Below are positions 16,281-25,686 of a stretch of 64,000 bases of DNA, in pieces. Both the position numbers and the translations under genes were made by a program. The stretch comes from Clostridium sp. Lineage in GTDB: Bacteria > Bacillota > Clostridia > Clostridiales > Clostridiaceae. Each line of letters begins with the position of its first letter. Position 1 is the stretch's first letter. Under the pieces are notes generated by a model. The model was not told where the DNA came from and did no database searches. It was given only the letters and a program-made list of their open reading frames with translations. The DNA lies in NCBI GenBank assembly GCA_031292145.1, contig JARLHR010000026.1, forward strand, positions 44,303 to 108,302, in the 5' to 3' direction.

Positions 16281-17207
16281 ATGAGAATAGGAATAATAGG
16301 AATGGGTGCTATTGGTGGGTATATTAGTGCTATGCTTTGCAAAAGTAATCAGGATGTTTATGTGATTGCAAAGGGTGAAACTTTAAAGAATATAAAAAAT
16401 AATGGAATCACTTTAAAAAATGAAGAAGAGGGGAATTTTACTGTATTTCCAACCTTAGTAACAGATAATGCAGAAGATGCTGGAATAATGGATATTGTAT
16501 TTGTTTGTGTAAAGGGATATTCGTTGAAAGCAGCAGCAAAAACTATATCACCAATGATTCATGATCATACATTAGTCGTTCCTATTATTGATGGAGTTGA
16601 TGGAGGGAGTAAATTATATTCCCAGTTAGGAAAAGGGAAGATTGTAGATGCAGTTATGTATATTACTTCAAAAGTTGTAGGCAATGGAGTTTTAAATCAT
16701 ACTAGCAAAAGTGCTAAGATAGTTATATCAGAAAATAGGAATAGATCCATTTACAAAATATATTTAGAATTGATTTATAATGTATTGACACAGGCGAATA
16801 TAATATGCGAAATTAGAAAAGATGCAGAAGTTTTTGCATGGAACAAGTATGTTTTTAATTGCGCCTTTAATATAACAGATTCCTATTATGATGTGCGTGT
16901 GAAAGGAATCTTAGACGATAAAATGAAATTTGAGACTTTTTGTAATGTAGCTAAAGAGTGTGAAGAAGTTGGACGGACTAAAGGAATAAAACTTCCAGAG
17001 AATATTTATGAAAGAACAATTAACAATCTAAAAAAATTATCGAAGAAGAGCATGAGTTCTATGCATAGAGATGTAATCTTAGGCAGGAAGTTTGAGCTTG
17101 AACTATTTTGCGGTGATCTATGCCGCATGGGTAAGGCTGTTGGAGTGCCGACACCATATACGCAAAAAGCTTATGAGAAGCTTAAAATATTACAACCTGC
17201 AAACTAA
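16281..17207 (+). CDS. 2-dehydropantoate 2-reductase family protein (PanE/ApbA-like)
   Basis: 308 residues. The N-terminal Rossmann fold has GIIGMGAIGGYISAML for NADP(H). The middle carries VVPIIDGVDGG and an Asn/Lys region (AWNKYVFNCAFN) that corresponds to the catalytic Lys of ketopantoate reductase, and a C-terminal helical domain follows (SSMHRDVILGRKFELELFCGDL, AVGVPTPYTQKAYEKL). True PanE makes pantoate for coenzyme A, but many paralogues reduce other 2-oxo acids. The divergent LysR and the absence of panB/panC suggest a specialised paralogue. Confidence 0.82.
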   Translation: MRIGIIGMGAIGGYISAMLCKSNQDVYVIAKGETLKNIKNNGITLKNEEEGNFTVFPTLVTDNAEDAGIMDIVFVCVKGYSLKAAAKTISPMIHDHTLVVPIIDGVDGGSKLYSQLGKGKIVDAVMYITSKVVGNGVLNHTSKSAKIVISENRNRSIYKIYLELIYNVLTQANIICEIRKDAEVFAWNKYVFNCAFNITDSYYDVRVKGILDDKMKFETFCNVAKECEEVGRTKGIKLPENIYERTINNLKKLSKKSMSSMHRDVILGRKFELELFCGDLCRMGKAVGVPTPYTQKAYEKLKILQPAN

Positions 17208-17211
17208 TTAA

Positions 17212-17246
17212 TAGATATAGGTAAATAATTTTACCTATATTTTTTC
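17212..17246 (+). terminator. Terminator after the PanE-like gene
   Basis: ATATAGGTAAA pairs with TTTACCTATAT, followed by a run of T's. Confidence 0.85.
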
Positions 17247-17453
17247 GCATATTTCAACACTTTGTTGAAATATAATCTAAAGAATATATATTTGGTTTAC
17301 AAAGGAATATAATAATCTTATGTATATTGTTATAAATTGTCATAACGTACATGAGATATTTTTTATAGTTTTACATATTGTTAGTTGAGTTTGAGAATAA
17401 ATTCCACATATCAAACATAGTATATTGTAGAGTAACTAAAGGAGGAATAAGAG

Positions 17454-18086
17454 ATGAATTATTTACTTACTAAACTAAATGCTACTTTTAGGGATAAGAA
17501 AGCCTATTTTTTCATTGTACTAATAATGTTTTGTTTAGGGATATCCTTTGGACTTTATACTGTAAAATACATGGGAGCATCGGATAAAAAGGATTTAACC
17601 AATTATTTTTTTAGTTTTACTAATTCTATAGGCGGTCAACCCACCAATTATGGAAGTTTACTATTTGAGGTTTTAAAGAAAAACATACTACTAATAATAC
17701 CTATATTTGCATTAGGTTTAACTTTTTTTGGAGCGCCTGTAATTTTGTTTTTAGATTTACTAAAAGGTTTTATATTAGGGTATACTTTTTCTTTTATGGT
17801 AACCACTTTTGAAGGAAAGGGAATTGGACTAGCCTTGGTATCTATTATTCCTCAAAACTTAATATATATTCCATGTTTTATAGCATTAAGTGTTATCAGT
17901 TTATCTATGTCTACAGAAAGATTCAAAGGAAAATATTTCAAACGAGGAAATAATAAAGATCCATTTTTAGATGGTGTATTTACTAAGTTAATCGTAATCA
18001 TAATGTTGTTTACAATTGGCATATTAATTGAAACATATATATCACCATCATTAATAAAACTTGTGGCTAAAAAGTTCTATTTATAA
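17454..18086 (+). CDS. spoIIM: Stage II sporulation protein M (SpoIIM)
   Basis: 210-residue polytopic membrane protein with about five hydrophobic segments (FFIVLIMFCLGISFGLY, ILLIIPIFALGLTFFGAP, a further segment through LLKGFILGYTFSFMV, IPQNLIYIPCFIALSVISL, LIVIIMLFTIGILIE). SpoIIM is part of the DMP complex (SpoIID-M-P) that drives septal peptidoglycan remodelling and membrane migration during forespore engulfment. A GGAGGAATAAG site precedes the ATG. The gene downstream is a XerD-like protein, a common arrangement in clostridia. Confidence 0.92.
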   Translation: MNYLLTKLNATFRDKKAYFFIVLIMFCLGISFGLYTVKYMGASDKKDLTNYFFSFTNSIGGQPTNYGSLLFEVLKKNILLIIPIFALGLTFFGAPVILFLDLLKGFILGYTFSFMVTTFEGKGIGLALVSIIPQNLIYIPCFIALSVISLSMSTERFKGKYFKRGNNKDPFLDGVFTKLIVIIMLFTIGILIETYISPSLIKLVAKKFYL

Positions 18087-18253
18087 CAAGGAAATGTTCC
18101 ATTTTGATTTTACCCAGTATAATTTACTTGAACTATATCTAGTAACGTGACGTTCTTACATTCTTAGTTTAATATAAAAGATTACAATGATAGGATGGCT
18201 AGATAATGGATAAAGAAAAATATGTACACATAAAGCTAATAAGTAAGAAGGAA

Positions 18254-18273
18254 ATTCGACAAACATGTCGAAT
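18254..18273. promoter_or_regulatory. Inverted pair of Spo0A-like boxes
   Basis: ATTCGACA-AACA-TGTCGAAT is a perfect 8-bp inverted repeat. Each arm contains the 7-base Spo0A box core (TGTCGAA and its complement). It lies 33 bases before the start of the XerD-like gene and after spoIIM. It could equally be a small hairpin in the leader. Confidence 0.5.
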
Positions 18274-18305
18274 ATAAATCATAATCAATTGTATAGGAGA
18301 TAATA

Positions 18306-19184
18306 ATGATAAATAGTATAAATAACTATAAAAATTATTTGTTTGATAGTGGTAAAAGTGAGAATACTATATATGCATATGTAACAGATGTTAGTCTTTA
18401 CCTTAAATTTTTAAGTAAAAAGAAAATAGACTTATATGATAGTGATAAACTAACAGTTATGTCATATATACAAAATCTTATTAACCAAGGGAAATCAGAA
18501 AGATCTATAAATAGAATAGTTATAAGCCTTAGAAACTTTTATTCTTATTTAAAAAATGAAACATTAATTAAAGAGATTCCTAAAATAGAATACAAGAGTT
18601 CTAAAAATAATAGAAAGCTGCCACAAATTTTAACAGTTGAAGAAGTAGATAAAATAATTAGAATAGTTGAAAAAGATTGTTCTAAAGGAATACGTGATAA
18701 TGCACTATTGGAATTAATGTATGCCACAGGAATGAAGGTTTCTGAACTTATTGGATTAAATGTAGAAGATGTTAACCTTGATTTAAACTTTGTAAGGTGT
18801 ACAGATAATAAGCATTTTGAAAGGCTTATCCCTATTGGAAGAAGTGCTTGTAAGGCATTAGAGGAATATTTAAGTATACGATATAAGATTGCACAGTGCG
18901 GAGTATCTAATCTTTTTGTAAACTTAAATGGTAATAAACTCACAAGACAGGGTATTTGGAGAATTGTAAAAGAATATTCTAGGAAAGCTGGCATAGATAA
19001 AGATGTTAATTTGAACACCTTTAGACATTCGTTTGCAGTTCATTTACTTCAAAATGGAGCAAATGTTAGAGCAGTTCAAAAATTACTTGGAAATCAAGTG
19101 TTAACATATATGGATACTTATTATGAAATAATTAATAATGATAAAATCAATTACATTTACATGCATACACATCCAAGAGCATGA
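18306..19184 (+). CDS. XerD-like tyrosine recombinase with degenerate active site
   Basis: 292 residues with the two-domain plan of Xer recombinases: an N-terminal SAM-like core-binding domain (about 1-100) and a C-terminal catalytic domain (about 107-280). Compared with XerD the catalytic set is eroded: the first Arg is K144 (ATGMKVSEL), the His of HxxR is N237 (LNTFRHSF), and the His of LLGH is N263 (LLGNQ). Only R240 and the nucleophile position Y272 (TYY) remain. The C-terminus is also atypical. It may be a regulatory or architectural partner, or a decaying paralogue. The start follows AGGAGATAATA. An intact xerD should exist elsewhere in the genome. Confidence 0.85.
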   Translation: MINSINNYKNYLFDSGKSENTIYAYVTDVSLYLKFLSKKKIDLYDSDKLTVMSYIQNLINQGKSERSINRIVISLRNFYSYLKNETLIKEIPKIEYKSSKNNRKLPQILTVEEVDKIIRIVEKDCSKGIRDNALLELMYATGMKVSELIGLNVEDVNLDLNFVRCTDNKHFERLIPIGRSACKALEEYLSIRYKIAQCGVSNLFVNLNGNKLTRQGIWRIVKEYSRKAGIDKDVNLNTFRHSFAVHLLQNGANVRAVQKLLGNQVLTYMDTYYEIINNDKINYIYMHTHPRA

Positions 19185-19230
19185 TTTTTTGAAAAATTTA
19201 TTAATTACAGTATAAAATAAGTTGGATTTT

Positions 19231-19266
19231 AAAGGCATGGGAGCTATCCTATGCCTTTTATTTTAT
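19231..19266 (+). terminator. Terminator after the XerD-like gene
   Basis: AAAGGCATGGGA pairs with TCCTATGCCTTT across GCTA, followed by TATTTTATT. Confidence 0.85.
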
Positions 19267-19287
19267 TATATGCTTTAGCGATAAAAG

Positions 19288-19590
19288 AAAACCACCTGCT
19301 AAGCGGGTGGTGGGCAGTTGGTTATACCGTTAAAAAACTATGAGTATTTTCAAAAAATATTTTTACCACAAACTTCGTATTACCACAAAACTAATACTGG
19401 TAATACAAGAGTATAAGGTACTAAAAAATTTAAGGTTCACAATTACATTTAAAATAAGGAATAACCACACAATAAAAAATATATAGCAAGTCTAACAGGG
19501 AGAAAAGACTGTCCTATATATTTTTTAGCCTTATAGGCGCAGAGCAAGCCACCAGTTCGACTGGTGGTCCTGACTTTTCTTAGGTAAACG
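19288..19590. mobile_element. Possible IS200/IS605-type remnant or MITE
   Basis: About 300 bp with no gene, bounded by two GC-rich hairpins: CCACCTGCTAAGCGGGTGG near the left end and CCACCAGTTCGACTGGTGG near the right end. Hairpins at each end without terminal inverted repeats are the pattern of IS200/IS605 elements, but no transposase remains. Further internal complementarity exists (AAAAAATATATAG with CTATATATTTTTT). A non-coding RNA gene is the alternative reading. Confidence 0.4.
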
Positions 19591-19691
19591 TAGGAATATT
19601 TATATGTCATCACATATCTTAGGTTATTTACTAAAAAGAAAAAATAATGTATAATTATGTTGAAAAATGAATAAAAAAGGGTGGTTGGAAA

Positions 19692-20282
19692 ATGAAAATT
19701 AAATTAATCAAAAAAGTAATGGCTTTAACAATTGCAACAACAACTTTTATGGGAATTTCGGCAGTAGGGGCGTCAGCACAATGGAGACATAATAATATCG
19801 GCTGGTGGAATTCAAAAGGAAATGATTATTCAGTTGGATGGGAACAAGTTGGGGGAAATTGGTTTTACTTTGATGGAAGCGGATATATGAAAACTGGTTG
19901 GCTTCAAGATGGGGGCAAGTGGTATTATTTAACTCAAAATGGAAATATGGCAACTGGTTGGCTTCAAGACGGGAACAAGTGGTACTACTTAAATCAAAAT
20001 GGTGATATGGCATATAATGCATTTATTGCTGGGTACAGATTAGGTTCTGATGGTGCTTGGATAAATGATAATTTAAGTGATATGAATACTACTACAGGTG
20101 CAGCAGTTAATATTACTACAGGCCCAGCAGTAAATTTTATTCCTGAGGATAATTTACATAAAGAGAATAAGGAACAAGAAAAATTAGATAAGTTCGCAAA
20201 TAAATGGGATGATAAAATAAATAAAGAAATCGATAAATTAGAAAATAAGGAAAATAGAGCTTGGCAATTTTTTAATAATTAA
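19692..20282 (+). CDS. Secreted cell-wall-binding repeat protein
   Basis: 196 residues. An N-terminal signal peptide (about residues 1-29, ending GASAQW) is followed by choline-binding/cell-wall-binding type repeats of about 20 residues: GWEQVGGNWFYFDGSGYMKT, GWLQDGGKWYYLTQNGNMAT, GWLQDGNKWYYLNQNGDMAY (about residues 50-110). The tail is charged, helical and rich in Glu and Lys. Such repeats hold proteins non-covalently on the wall. No enzymatic domain is present, so it may be a structural or adhesive surface protein. Two nearly identical DNA repeats inside the gene could recombine. Confidence 0.85.
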   Translation: MKIKLIKKVMALTIATTTFMGISAVGASAQWRHNNIGWWNSKGNDYSVGWEQVGGNWFYFDGSGYMKTGWLQDGGKWYYLTQNGNMATGWLQDGNKWYYLNQNGDMAYNAFIAGYRLGSDGAWINDNLSDMNTTTGAAVNITTGPAVNFIPEDNLHKENKEQEKLDKFANKWDDKINKEIDKLENKENRAWQFFNN

Positions 20283-20367
20283 AAATATTATTTTATAATT
20301 TCAAAAGCAAGAAACTGGAAAATAGTCATTATTACCATTAGTGGTATTACTAAATTTCATATAATAT

Positions 20368-20430
20368 ATTATAAGCTAGTAAAGATAGATTAGGTAGGAG
20401 TACTTAATCTATCTTTATTAGCTTATAATT
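20368..20430. terminator. Long near-perfect hairpin in the 332-bp gap
   Basis: Arms ATAAGCTAGTAAAGATAGAT and ATCTATCTTTATTAGCTTAT are nearly perfect complements around TAGGTAGGAGTACTTA. It lacks a long T-tract but could end the upstream transcript in either direction. Nothing else was recognised in 20283-20614 apart from the ribosome site of the next gene. Confidence 0.55.
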
Positions 20431-20614
20431 ATTAAAAGATATATTTTTTGCTTTCCATAAATTTGTCTATTAAAATTCAAGCATTTATACAAAAAATAAA
20501 AGTGAGTATAAATATTTGTATATTCTCAGTTGATTTTAAGGTTCATGATGTATAACAATAAGTAGGGTTATTAATTAACTTATATACTATACAAAAGAAA
20601 GAAGGTGAACATTA

Positions 20615-20839
20615 ATGAACATATCAGGAATTATGAATTCAACATATCTTAATAATACAAGTAAGATTAAACAATCACAAGGTGTTGATACAGTATCAAG
20701 TGCAACTAAAACGCAAAGTATAAAAAAACTAGATACTATAGCAAATCAAACTAAGATTCAAAGTACAAAAAAACCAGATGCTATATCAAGTGCCACTAAA
20801 AAAAATGGCGGAGATCACTATTTTGAAGCTAGAGCTTAA
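20615..20839 (+). CDS. Small repeat-containing peptide of unknown function
   Basis: 74 residues starting after an AAGGTG site. Rich in Ser, Thr, Lys and Gln, with three related segments: VDTVSSATKTQSIKK, LDTIANQTKIQSTKK and PDAISSATKK. It ends GGDHYFEARA. There is no Cys, signal peptide or membrane segment. It is followed directly by its own terminator, so it is a monocistronic small gene. I do not recognise it; a structural or secreted peptide is possible but unsupported. Confidence 0.6.
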   Translation: MNISGIMNSTYLNNTSKIKQSQGVDTVSSATKTQSIKKLDTIANQTKIQSTKKPDAISSATKKNGGDHYFEARA

Positions 20840-20853
20840 ATGAAAAATACAAT

Positions 20854-20898
20854 AAAAGAGGTGGTATTGTAAATCTTAAAATACTGCCTCTTTTTAAT
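20854..20898 (+). terminator. Terminator after the small repeat peptide gene
   Basis: AAAGAGGTGGTATT pairs with AATACTGCCTCTTT, followed by T's. Confidence 0.85.
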
Positions 20899-20953
20899 TT
20901 GTTGTATACAGAGTATGTAATAAACCTTTTATTTGAAATTCTAATTAAGATGA

Positions 20954-22000
20954 TTAAAAGTAAAATAAATTATCCTTTGAAAAAGTCAATGAAATAGCAT
21001 CATTTAAAGAAAAATACATATTCTTTTTTTCAAGTTTATATTCAATTATGTTAGAAATAGATTTTTCTTCATTTTTCATATGTAAAGTAAATTCAAAAGG
21101 ATTTTCTATGATATTATCAATTTTATAGGTAAAAGTATTTTCAAAATTTGTATTTTCAGTGATTTCTATATCATGAGCACGTATGCAGAGATATTCAATA
21201 TTTTCAGGGACATCATCAGCAACCAAAAACTCGTGTCCCCATTCTTCAGCATAAATAGTGTGTTTATCAACTTTTCTAGCCTTTGAAATATTTTTACAGC
21301 CAGTTAATGTTGCTTCAGCAAGTGACTTTGGATGTTTAAATAAATCTTTTTTATCTCTATTTTTTAAGGAGATTCCATTCTCATAGACAATTATATTATC
21401 ACAGACTCTATATGCTTCAGCTATATCGTGAGTAACAAAAATAACATTACCACTATAATCTTTTAAAATAGACATCAATTCTTTCTCTAGGTTATTTCTT
21501 AAGTGCTGATCTAAAGCTGAAAAAGGTTCATCTAAAAGTAAAACATCTGGAGATGTTACTAAGGCTCTGGCCAAGGCAACTCTTTGCTGCTGTCCTCCGG
21601 ATAATTGCCAAGGATAACGTTTATCTAATCCTGAGAGGCCTAATCTTTCGATATATTCTTTGCTTAAGGATTTTTTTTCTGAATCTTTTAAATTAGAAAT
21701 GCCAATCTCAATATTATCAATTATATTCATATTTGGAAATAGGGCATAGTTTTGAAAAAGATAACCTACTTTTCTCTTTTGAGGTGTTAAATTAATCTTT
21801 TTTTCTGAATCAAAGAAAATATTATCATTCACAATAATTTTGCCTTTAGAAGGAGTAACTAAGCCTGCTATGCACTTAAGGCTCATGCTTTTACCGGAAC
21901 CAGAAGCTCCTAAAAAACCTAATATACCGTTTTTATGTTCAAAATTAACCTTTAAATTAAAGGAAGAAAGATGATTTTCAATATTAATTTTTAAAGACAT
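20954..22000 (-). CDS. modC: Molybdate ABC transporter ATP-binding protein (ModC)
   Basis: 348-residue ATPase of the molybdate/tungstate importer. Walker A is in GASGSGKS near residue 32, the Q-loop in LFQNYALFPNM, the signature in LSGGQQQRVALARAL, Walker B in VLLLDEPFSALD, and the switch His in FVTHD. The remaining C-terminal 120 residues correspond to a short TOBE-like regulatory domain. The start overlaps the modB stop (TAATG). The substrate-binding gene modA lies 30 kb away (52542-53345), sharing an upstream ATGTTT repeat motif. Confidence 0.9.
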   Translation of the reverse strand: MSLKINIENHLSSFNLKVNFEHKNGILGFLGASGSGKSMSLKCIAGLVTPSKGKIIVNDNIFFDSEKKINLTPQKRKVGYLFQNYALFPNMNIIDNIEIGISNLKDSEKKSLSKEYIERLGLSGLDKRYPWQLSGGQQQRVALARALVTSPDVLLLDEPFSALDQHLRNNLEKELMSILKDYSGNVIFVTHDIAEAYRVCDNIIVYENGISLKNRDKKDLFKHPKSLAEATLTGCKNISKARKVDKHTIYAEEWGHEFLVADDVPENIEYLCIRAHDIEITENTNFENTFTYKIDNIIENPFEFTLHMKNEEKSISNIIEYKLEKKNMYFSLNDAISLTFSKDNLFYF

Positions 22001-22677
22001 TATTTAGCCCTCCTTCCCATAAGTTTAAGTTGAATTTCTGACCAGTAATTCAATAGCAATATTAGTACTAATGATAATAGAACGATTATAATAACCCAAA
22101 GCATTGCTTTTTGCATATCTCCACCTTCAGCAGCAAAGAATATAGCTAGGGGCATTGTCTGGGTTTTGCCTGGAATATTTCCTGCAATCATCAAAGTTGC
22201 ACCAAACTCACCAATAGCTCGAGCAAAGGAGAGAACTAGTCCACCAATAATACCAGGCATAGCCATTGGAATAGCAATTTTATAAAATATTTTAAATTCA
22301 CTAAGTCCTAGGGTTTTAGCTGCAAAAAGGATATTAACGTCTATTTGCTCAAAAGCTGCACGTGAAGTTCTATACATCATAGGAAAAGAAACCACTACAG
22401 CAGCAATTACTGTAGCACTCCAGCTAAAAATTATAGAAGTATTAAAAAGTTCGAAAAATTTACCAACAGGTCCGTTTTTACCACAGATAAGTAGTAGAAA
22501 AAATCCGACCACGGTAGGGGGAAGAATCAAAGGTAAAGTAAATAATCCATCTATTATTCCTTTAGATTTTCCTTTGAAATTTGCCATCCAATAAGAGATA
22601 ATAATTCCTAAAAAAAATGTTATTACGGTTGAAAGAACTGCTGTTTCAACAGAAATTCTTAGGGGTGAAAAATCCAT
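22000..22677 (-). CDS. modB: Molybdate ABC transporter permease (ModB)
   Basis: About 225 residues with five to six membrane segments. The EAA loop that contacts ModC reads AAKTLGLSEFKIFYKIAIPMAMPGI, and IGEFGATLMIAGNIPGKTQTMPLAIF is the ModB signature. I place the start at the Met of MDFSPLRISVET (22677), which follows GGAGGGATTAAT; the frame stays open to 22704. It is coupled to modC and works with ModA to import molybdate for the cofactor pathways encoded to the right. Confidence 0.92.
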   Translation of the reverse strand: MDFSPLRISVETAVLSTVITFFLGIIISYWMANFKGKSKGIIDGLFTLPLILPPTVVGFFLLLICGKNGPVGKFFELFNTSIIFSWSATVIAAVVVSFPMMYRTSRAAFEQIDVNILFAAKTLGLSEFKIFYKIAIPMAMPGIIGGLVLSFARAIGEFGATLMIAGNIPGKTQTMPLAIFFAAEGGDMQKAMLWVIIIVLLSLVLILLLNYWSEIQLKLMGRRAK

Positions 22678-22830
22678 ATTAATCCCTCCTTCAAAGTTAG
22701 ACAAACCAAAAAATTGTCAAAATATATAACATAATTTTGTAATAACCAATCTAAAAATTTTAAATATAGTAGATTATTATTGTTAAAAGTTAATGCAAGA
22801 TAGAACAAATATATAATAGAATATTTAAAT

Positions 22831-22878
22831 ATGTTTTATATAGTCATGTTTGATAAAGTTTAGCTATGTTTTATTATG
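22831..22878. promoter_or_regulatory. ATGTTT repeat array upstream of modBC
   Basis: Units ATGTTTTATA (22831), ATGTTTGATA (22846), ATGTTTTATT (22866) and a further ATG at 22876 are spaced 15, 20 and 10 bases apart. The same unit forms a 10-base tandem array upstream of modA (53380-53419) and recurs at 53566. A shared molybdenum-responsive operator is inferred. The rest of 22678-23234 is AT-rich with no gene recognised. Confidence 0.5.
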
Positions 22879-23234
22879 ATTTTTATAATATTAGCATTAA
22901 TTCTATAAAAATACAATAGTGTATTAGATATGCTTAATTCTGTTTTCTACTAGTAAAAAAATAATAAAGATATTATTACAAAAGATAGCTTGAATATATT
23001 TACAATTTAATTGAAAGGATGTATTATATTACCATAAAAATAAATTTGGCATAAAAAATTTTTTTTAGGTAAGGACATGATTTGTAGAATAAATAATAGA
23101 TTAATTTAATAATAATATTTTAGAAGTGGATTCTATAGGCTGCTAAATATCATTACAAACAAAGTAGACAAGCATTTAATTCCATTATAAATATGATTCC
23201 AAATAAAATATTAATTAAGATAGGGGAAGAGAAT

Positions 23235-24434
23235 ATGAATTTTGATCAAATTAAATCAAAGTCTGAAAACTATAAGGAGGATATGACCAAATTTCTTCGT
23301 GATTTAGTTGCTATTCCAGGCGAAAGTTGTGGTGAGGAAAAAGTCATAAAGAGAATTGAAGAAGAAATGAAGAAAGTTAACTTTGATGAAGTTACAATAG
23401 ATCCAATGGGTAATATTATAGGACGTATGGGGACAGGAAAAACAGTTATTGCATTTGATGCTCATATTGATACTGTAGGAATTGGAGAAATATCTAACTG
23501 GACTTTTGATCCTTATGATGGTTATGAAACTGAAACTGAAATTGGAGGAAGAGGAACTTCAGACCAACTTGGTGGAATAGTTTCAGGTGTTTATGGCGCA
23601 AAAATCATGAAGGATTTAAACTTACTTTCTGATAAGTATACAGTATTAGTTACTGGTACTGTTCAAGAAGAAGATTGTGATGGCCTTTGTTGGCAATATA
23701 TAATTAACGAAGATAAAATCAAGCCAGAATTTGTTGTTATAACTGAACCTACTAATGGCAATATATATATAGGTCAAAGAGGACGCATGGAAATTAGAGT
23801 TGAAGTTAAGGGCGTTTCATGCCATGGATCTGCACCAGAACGTGGAGATAATGCTATATATAAGATGGCAGAAATTATTTCTGAAGTTAAAAATCTTAAT
23901 GAAAAACTAAAAGATGATTCATTCCTTGGCAAAGGTACTTTAGCTGTATCACAAATAGATTTTAATTCGCCTTCTCGTTGTGCGGTTGCTGATATGTGCG
24001 CTATTTCAATTGATAGACGTCTTACAGATGGAGAAACTTATCAAATGGCTCTTAAAGAAATTGAAGAATTAGAGTCAGTTAAAAAATATGATGCAAAGGT
24101 TGCTATGTATAATTATGATAGACCTAGTTACACAAACCTTACTTATCCAACTGAATGCTATTTCCCAACATGGGTAATTCCAGAAGACCATCCTATAACT
24201 AATGCAGTAGTAAAATCTTATAAAGGAATGTATGGCGAGCCAGTAGTAGATAAATGGACATTCTCAACAAATGGTGTTTCTATTATGGGGCGTTTCGGAA
24301 TTCCATGTATTGGTTTTGGACCTGGAAAAGAAGAAGAGGCACATGCTCCTAATGAAAAGACATGGAAAGAAGATTTAGTAAAATGTGCTGCAGTTTATGC
24401 TGCTGTTCCAACTATATATACTTCAAATAAATAA
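23235..24434 (+). CDS. ygeY: YgeY-type M20 amidohydrolase of purine breakdown
   Basis: About 399 residues, start placed at the Met of [12 protein letters not shown] after AGGGGAAGAG; the frame is open from 23193. M20 metallopeptidase-fold landmarks: DAHIDTVG (metal ligand), [14 protein letters not shown] (bridging Asp), QEEDCDG (catalytic Glu-Glu), [16 protein letters not shown], and a C-terminal [15 protein letters not shown] with the last His. It matches the YgeY family, described as selenium-metabolism-linked hydrolases and required in anaerobes that degrade uric acid. It starts a run with ygeW and carbamate kinase, consistent with freeing carbamoyl groups from opened purine rings. Confidence 0.9.
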   Translation: MNFDQIKSKSENYKEDMTKFLRDLVAIPGESCGEEKVIKRIEEEMKKVNFDEVTIDPMGNIIGRMGTGKTVIAFDAHIDTVGIGEISNWTFDPYDGYETETEIGGRGTSDQLGGIVSGVYGAKIMKDLNLLSDKYTVLVTGTVQEEDCDGLCWQYIINEDKIKPEFVVITEPTNGNIYIGQRGRMEIRVEVKGVSCHGSAPERGDNAIYKMAEIISEVKNLNEKLKDDSFLGKGTLAVSQIDFNSPSRCAVADMCAISIDRRLTDGETYQMALKEIEELESVKKYDAKVAMYNYDRPSYTNLTYPTECYFPTWVIPEDHPITNAVVKSYKGMYGEPVVDKWTFSTNGVSIMGRFGIPCIGFGPGKEEEAHAPNEKTWKEDLVKCAAVYAAVPTIYTSNK

Positions 24435-24470
24435 ATATTATTAGTGAAAATGAAGGGGGATATTAAAATT

Positions 24471-25664
24471 ATGAGTATTGTCGATAAATATGTAAATGCA
24501 TTAAAAAGCCTGAAAATTGATCAAATGTATAAAAATGACTTTTTTCTTACATGGGAAAAAACTACAGATGAGTTAAAGGCAGTTTATGAAGTGGCAGATG
24601 CATTAAGAGCTTTACGTAAAAATAATAAATCAATAAGATTGTTTGATAGTGGACTTGGAATTTCATTATTCCGTGATAATTCAACACGTACTCGTTTTTC
24701 CTATGCTAGTGCATGTAATCTTTTAGGTCTTGAAGTACAAGACCTAGATGAAGGTAAGAGTCAAGTCGCTCATGGTGAAACTGTAAGAGAAACAGCTAAT
24801 ATGATTTCATTTATGGCTGATGTTATTGGAATTCGTGATGATATGTATATTGGAAAAGGAAATAAATATATGCATACAGTTGCTGATGCAGTAAAGGAAG
24901 GATATGAAGATGGAGTTCTTGAACAAAAACCAACATTAGTAAATCTACAATGTGATATTGATCATCCAACTCAAGTTATGGCAGATATGCTACATATCAT
25001 ACACGAGTTTGGTGGCATTGAAAATTTAAAGGGTAAAAAAATAGCTATGTCTTGGGCTTACTCACCATCTTACGGTAAACCGTTATCTGTACCTCAAGGT
25101 GTTATAGGATTAATGACACGTTTTGGGATGGACGTTTGTTTAGCACATCCAGAAGGCTACGAAGTAATGGAAGAAGTTGAAAATATAGCTCGTAATAATG
25201 CTAAGGAATCAGGTGGAACATTCACAAAAACTAATAATATGGCAGAAGCATTTAAAGATGCAGATATAGTATATCCAAAGAGTTGGGCTCCTTTTGCAGC
25301 AATGAAAGAACGTACTGATCTTTATTCAGAAGGTGATTTTGAAGGTATTAAAGAATTAGAGAAAAAACTTCTTGATCAAAATGCAGAACATAAAGATTGG
25401 GAATGTACAGAGGAATTAATGAAAACAACTAAAGATGGAAAGGTTCTTTATTTACATTGCTTACCAGCTGATATTAGTAGTTTGTCATGTGAGAAAGGTG
25501 AAGTTGAAGTTTCTGTATTTGATCGTTACAGAGTTCCACTTTATAAAGAAGCAAGCTATAAGCCATATATTATAGCAGCAATGATTCTTCTAGCAAAGGT
25601 AAAGAATCCTGCAGAAGTTTTAGAAAAAATGGCTCAAAGTGAAGATATAAGATTCAAGGGTTAG
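24471..25664 (+). CDS. ygeW: YgeW-type knotted carbamoyltransferase
   Basis: About 397 residues, start at the Met of MSIVDKYVNALK after GGGGGATATT. The carbamoyl-phosphate site FRDNSTRTRFSYASA is intact, as are HGETVRETANMISFMAD, HPTQVMADMLHI and the HCLPADISS loop. YgeW proteins are longer than ornithine transcarbamylase and have their own substrate loop. In purine-fermenting bacteria they are proposed to move a carbamoyl group from an opened-ring intermediate onto phosphate, feeding carbamate kinase encoded just downstream for ATP. It lies 36 bases after ygeY. Confidence 0.9.
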   Translation: MSIVDKYVNALKSLKIDQMYKNDFFLTWEKTTDELKAVYEVADALRALRKNNKSIRLFDSGLGISLFRDNSTRTRFSYASACNLLGLEVQDLDEGKSQVAHGETVRETANMISFMADVIGIRDDMYIGKGNKYMHTVADAVKEGYEDGVLEQKPTLVNLQCDIDHPTQVMADMLHIIHEFGGIENLKGKKIAMSWAYSPSYGKPLSVPQGVIGLMTRFGMDVCLAHPEGYEVMEEVENIARNNAKESGGTFTKTNNMAEAFKDADIVYPKSWAPFAAMKERTDLYSEGDFEGIKELEKKLLDQNAEHKDWECTEELMKTTKDGKVLYLHCLPADISSLSCEKGEVEVSVFDRYRVPLYKEASYKPYIIAAMILLAKVKNPAEVLEKMAQSEDIRFKG

Positions 25665-25686
25665 GCACTAACAAAAAATATACACA

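Noticed and set aside
18545-19018. Long minus-strand open frame of 157 codons opposite the XerD-like gene
   Set aside because: Shadow of the real gene; no ribosome site and low-complexity composition.
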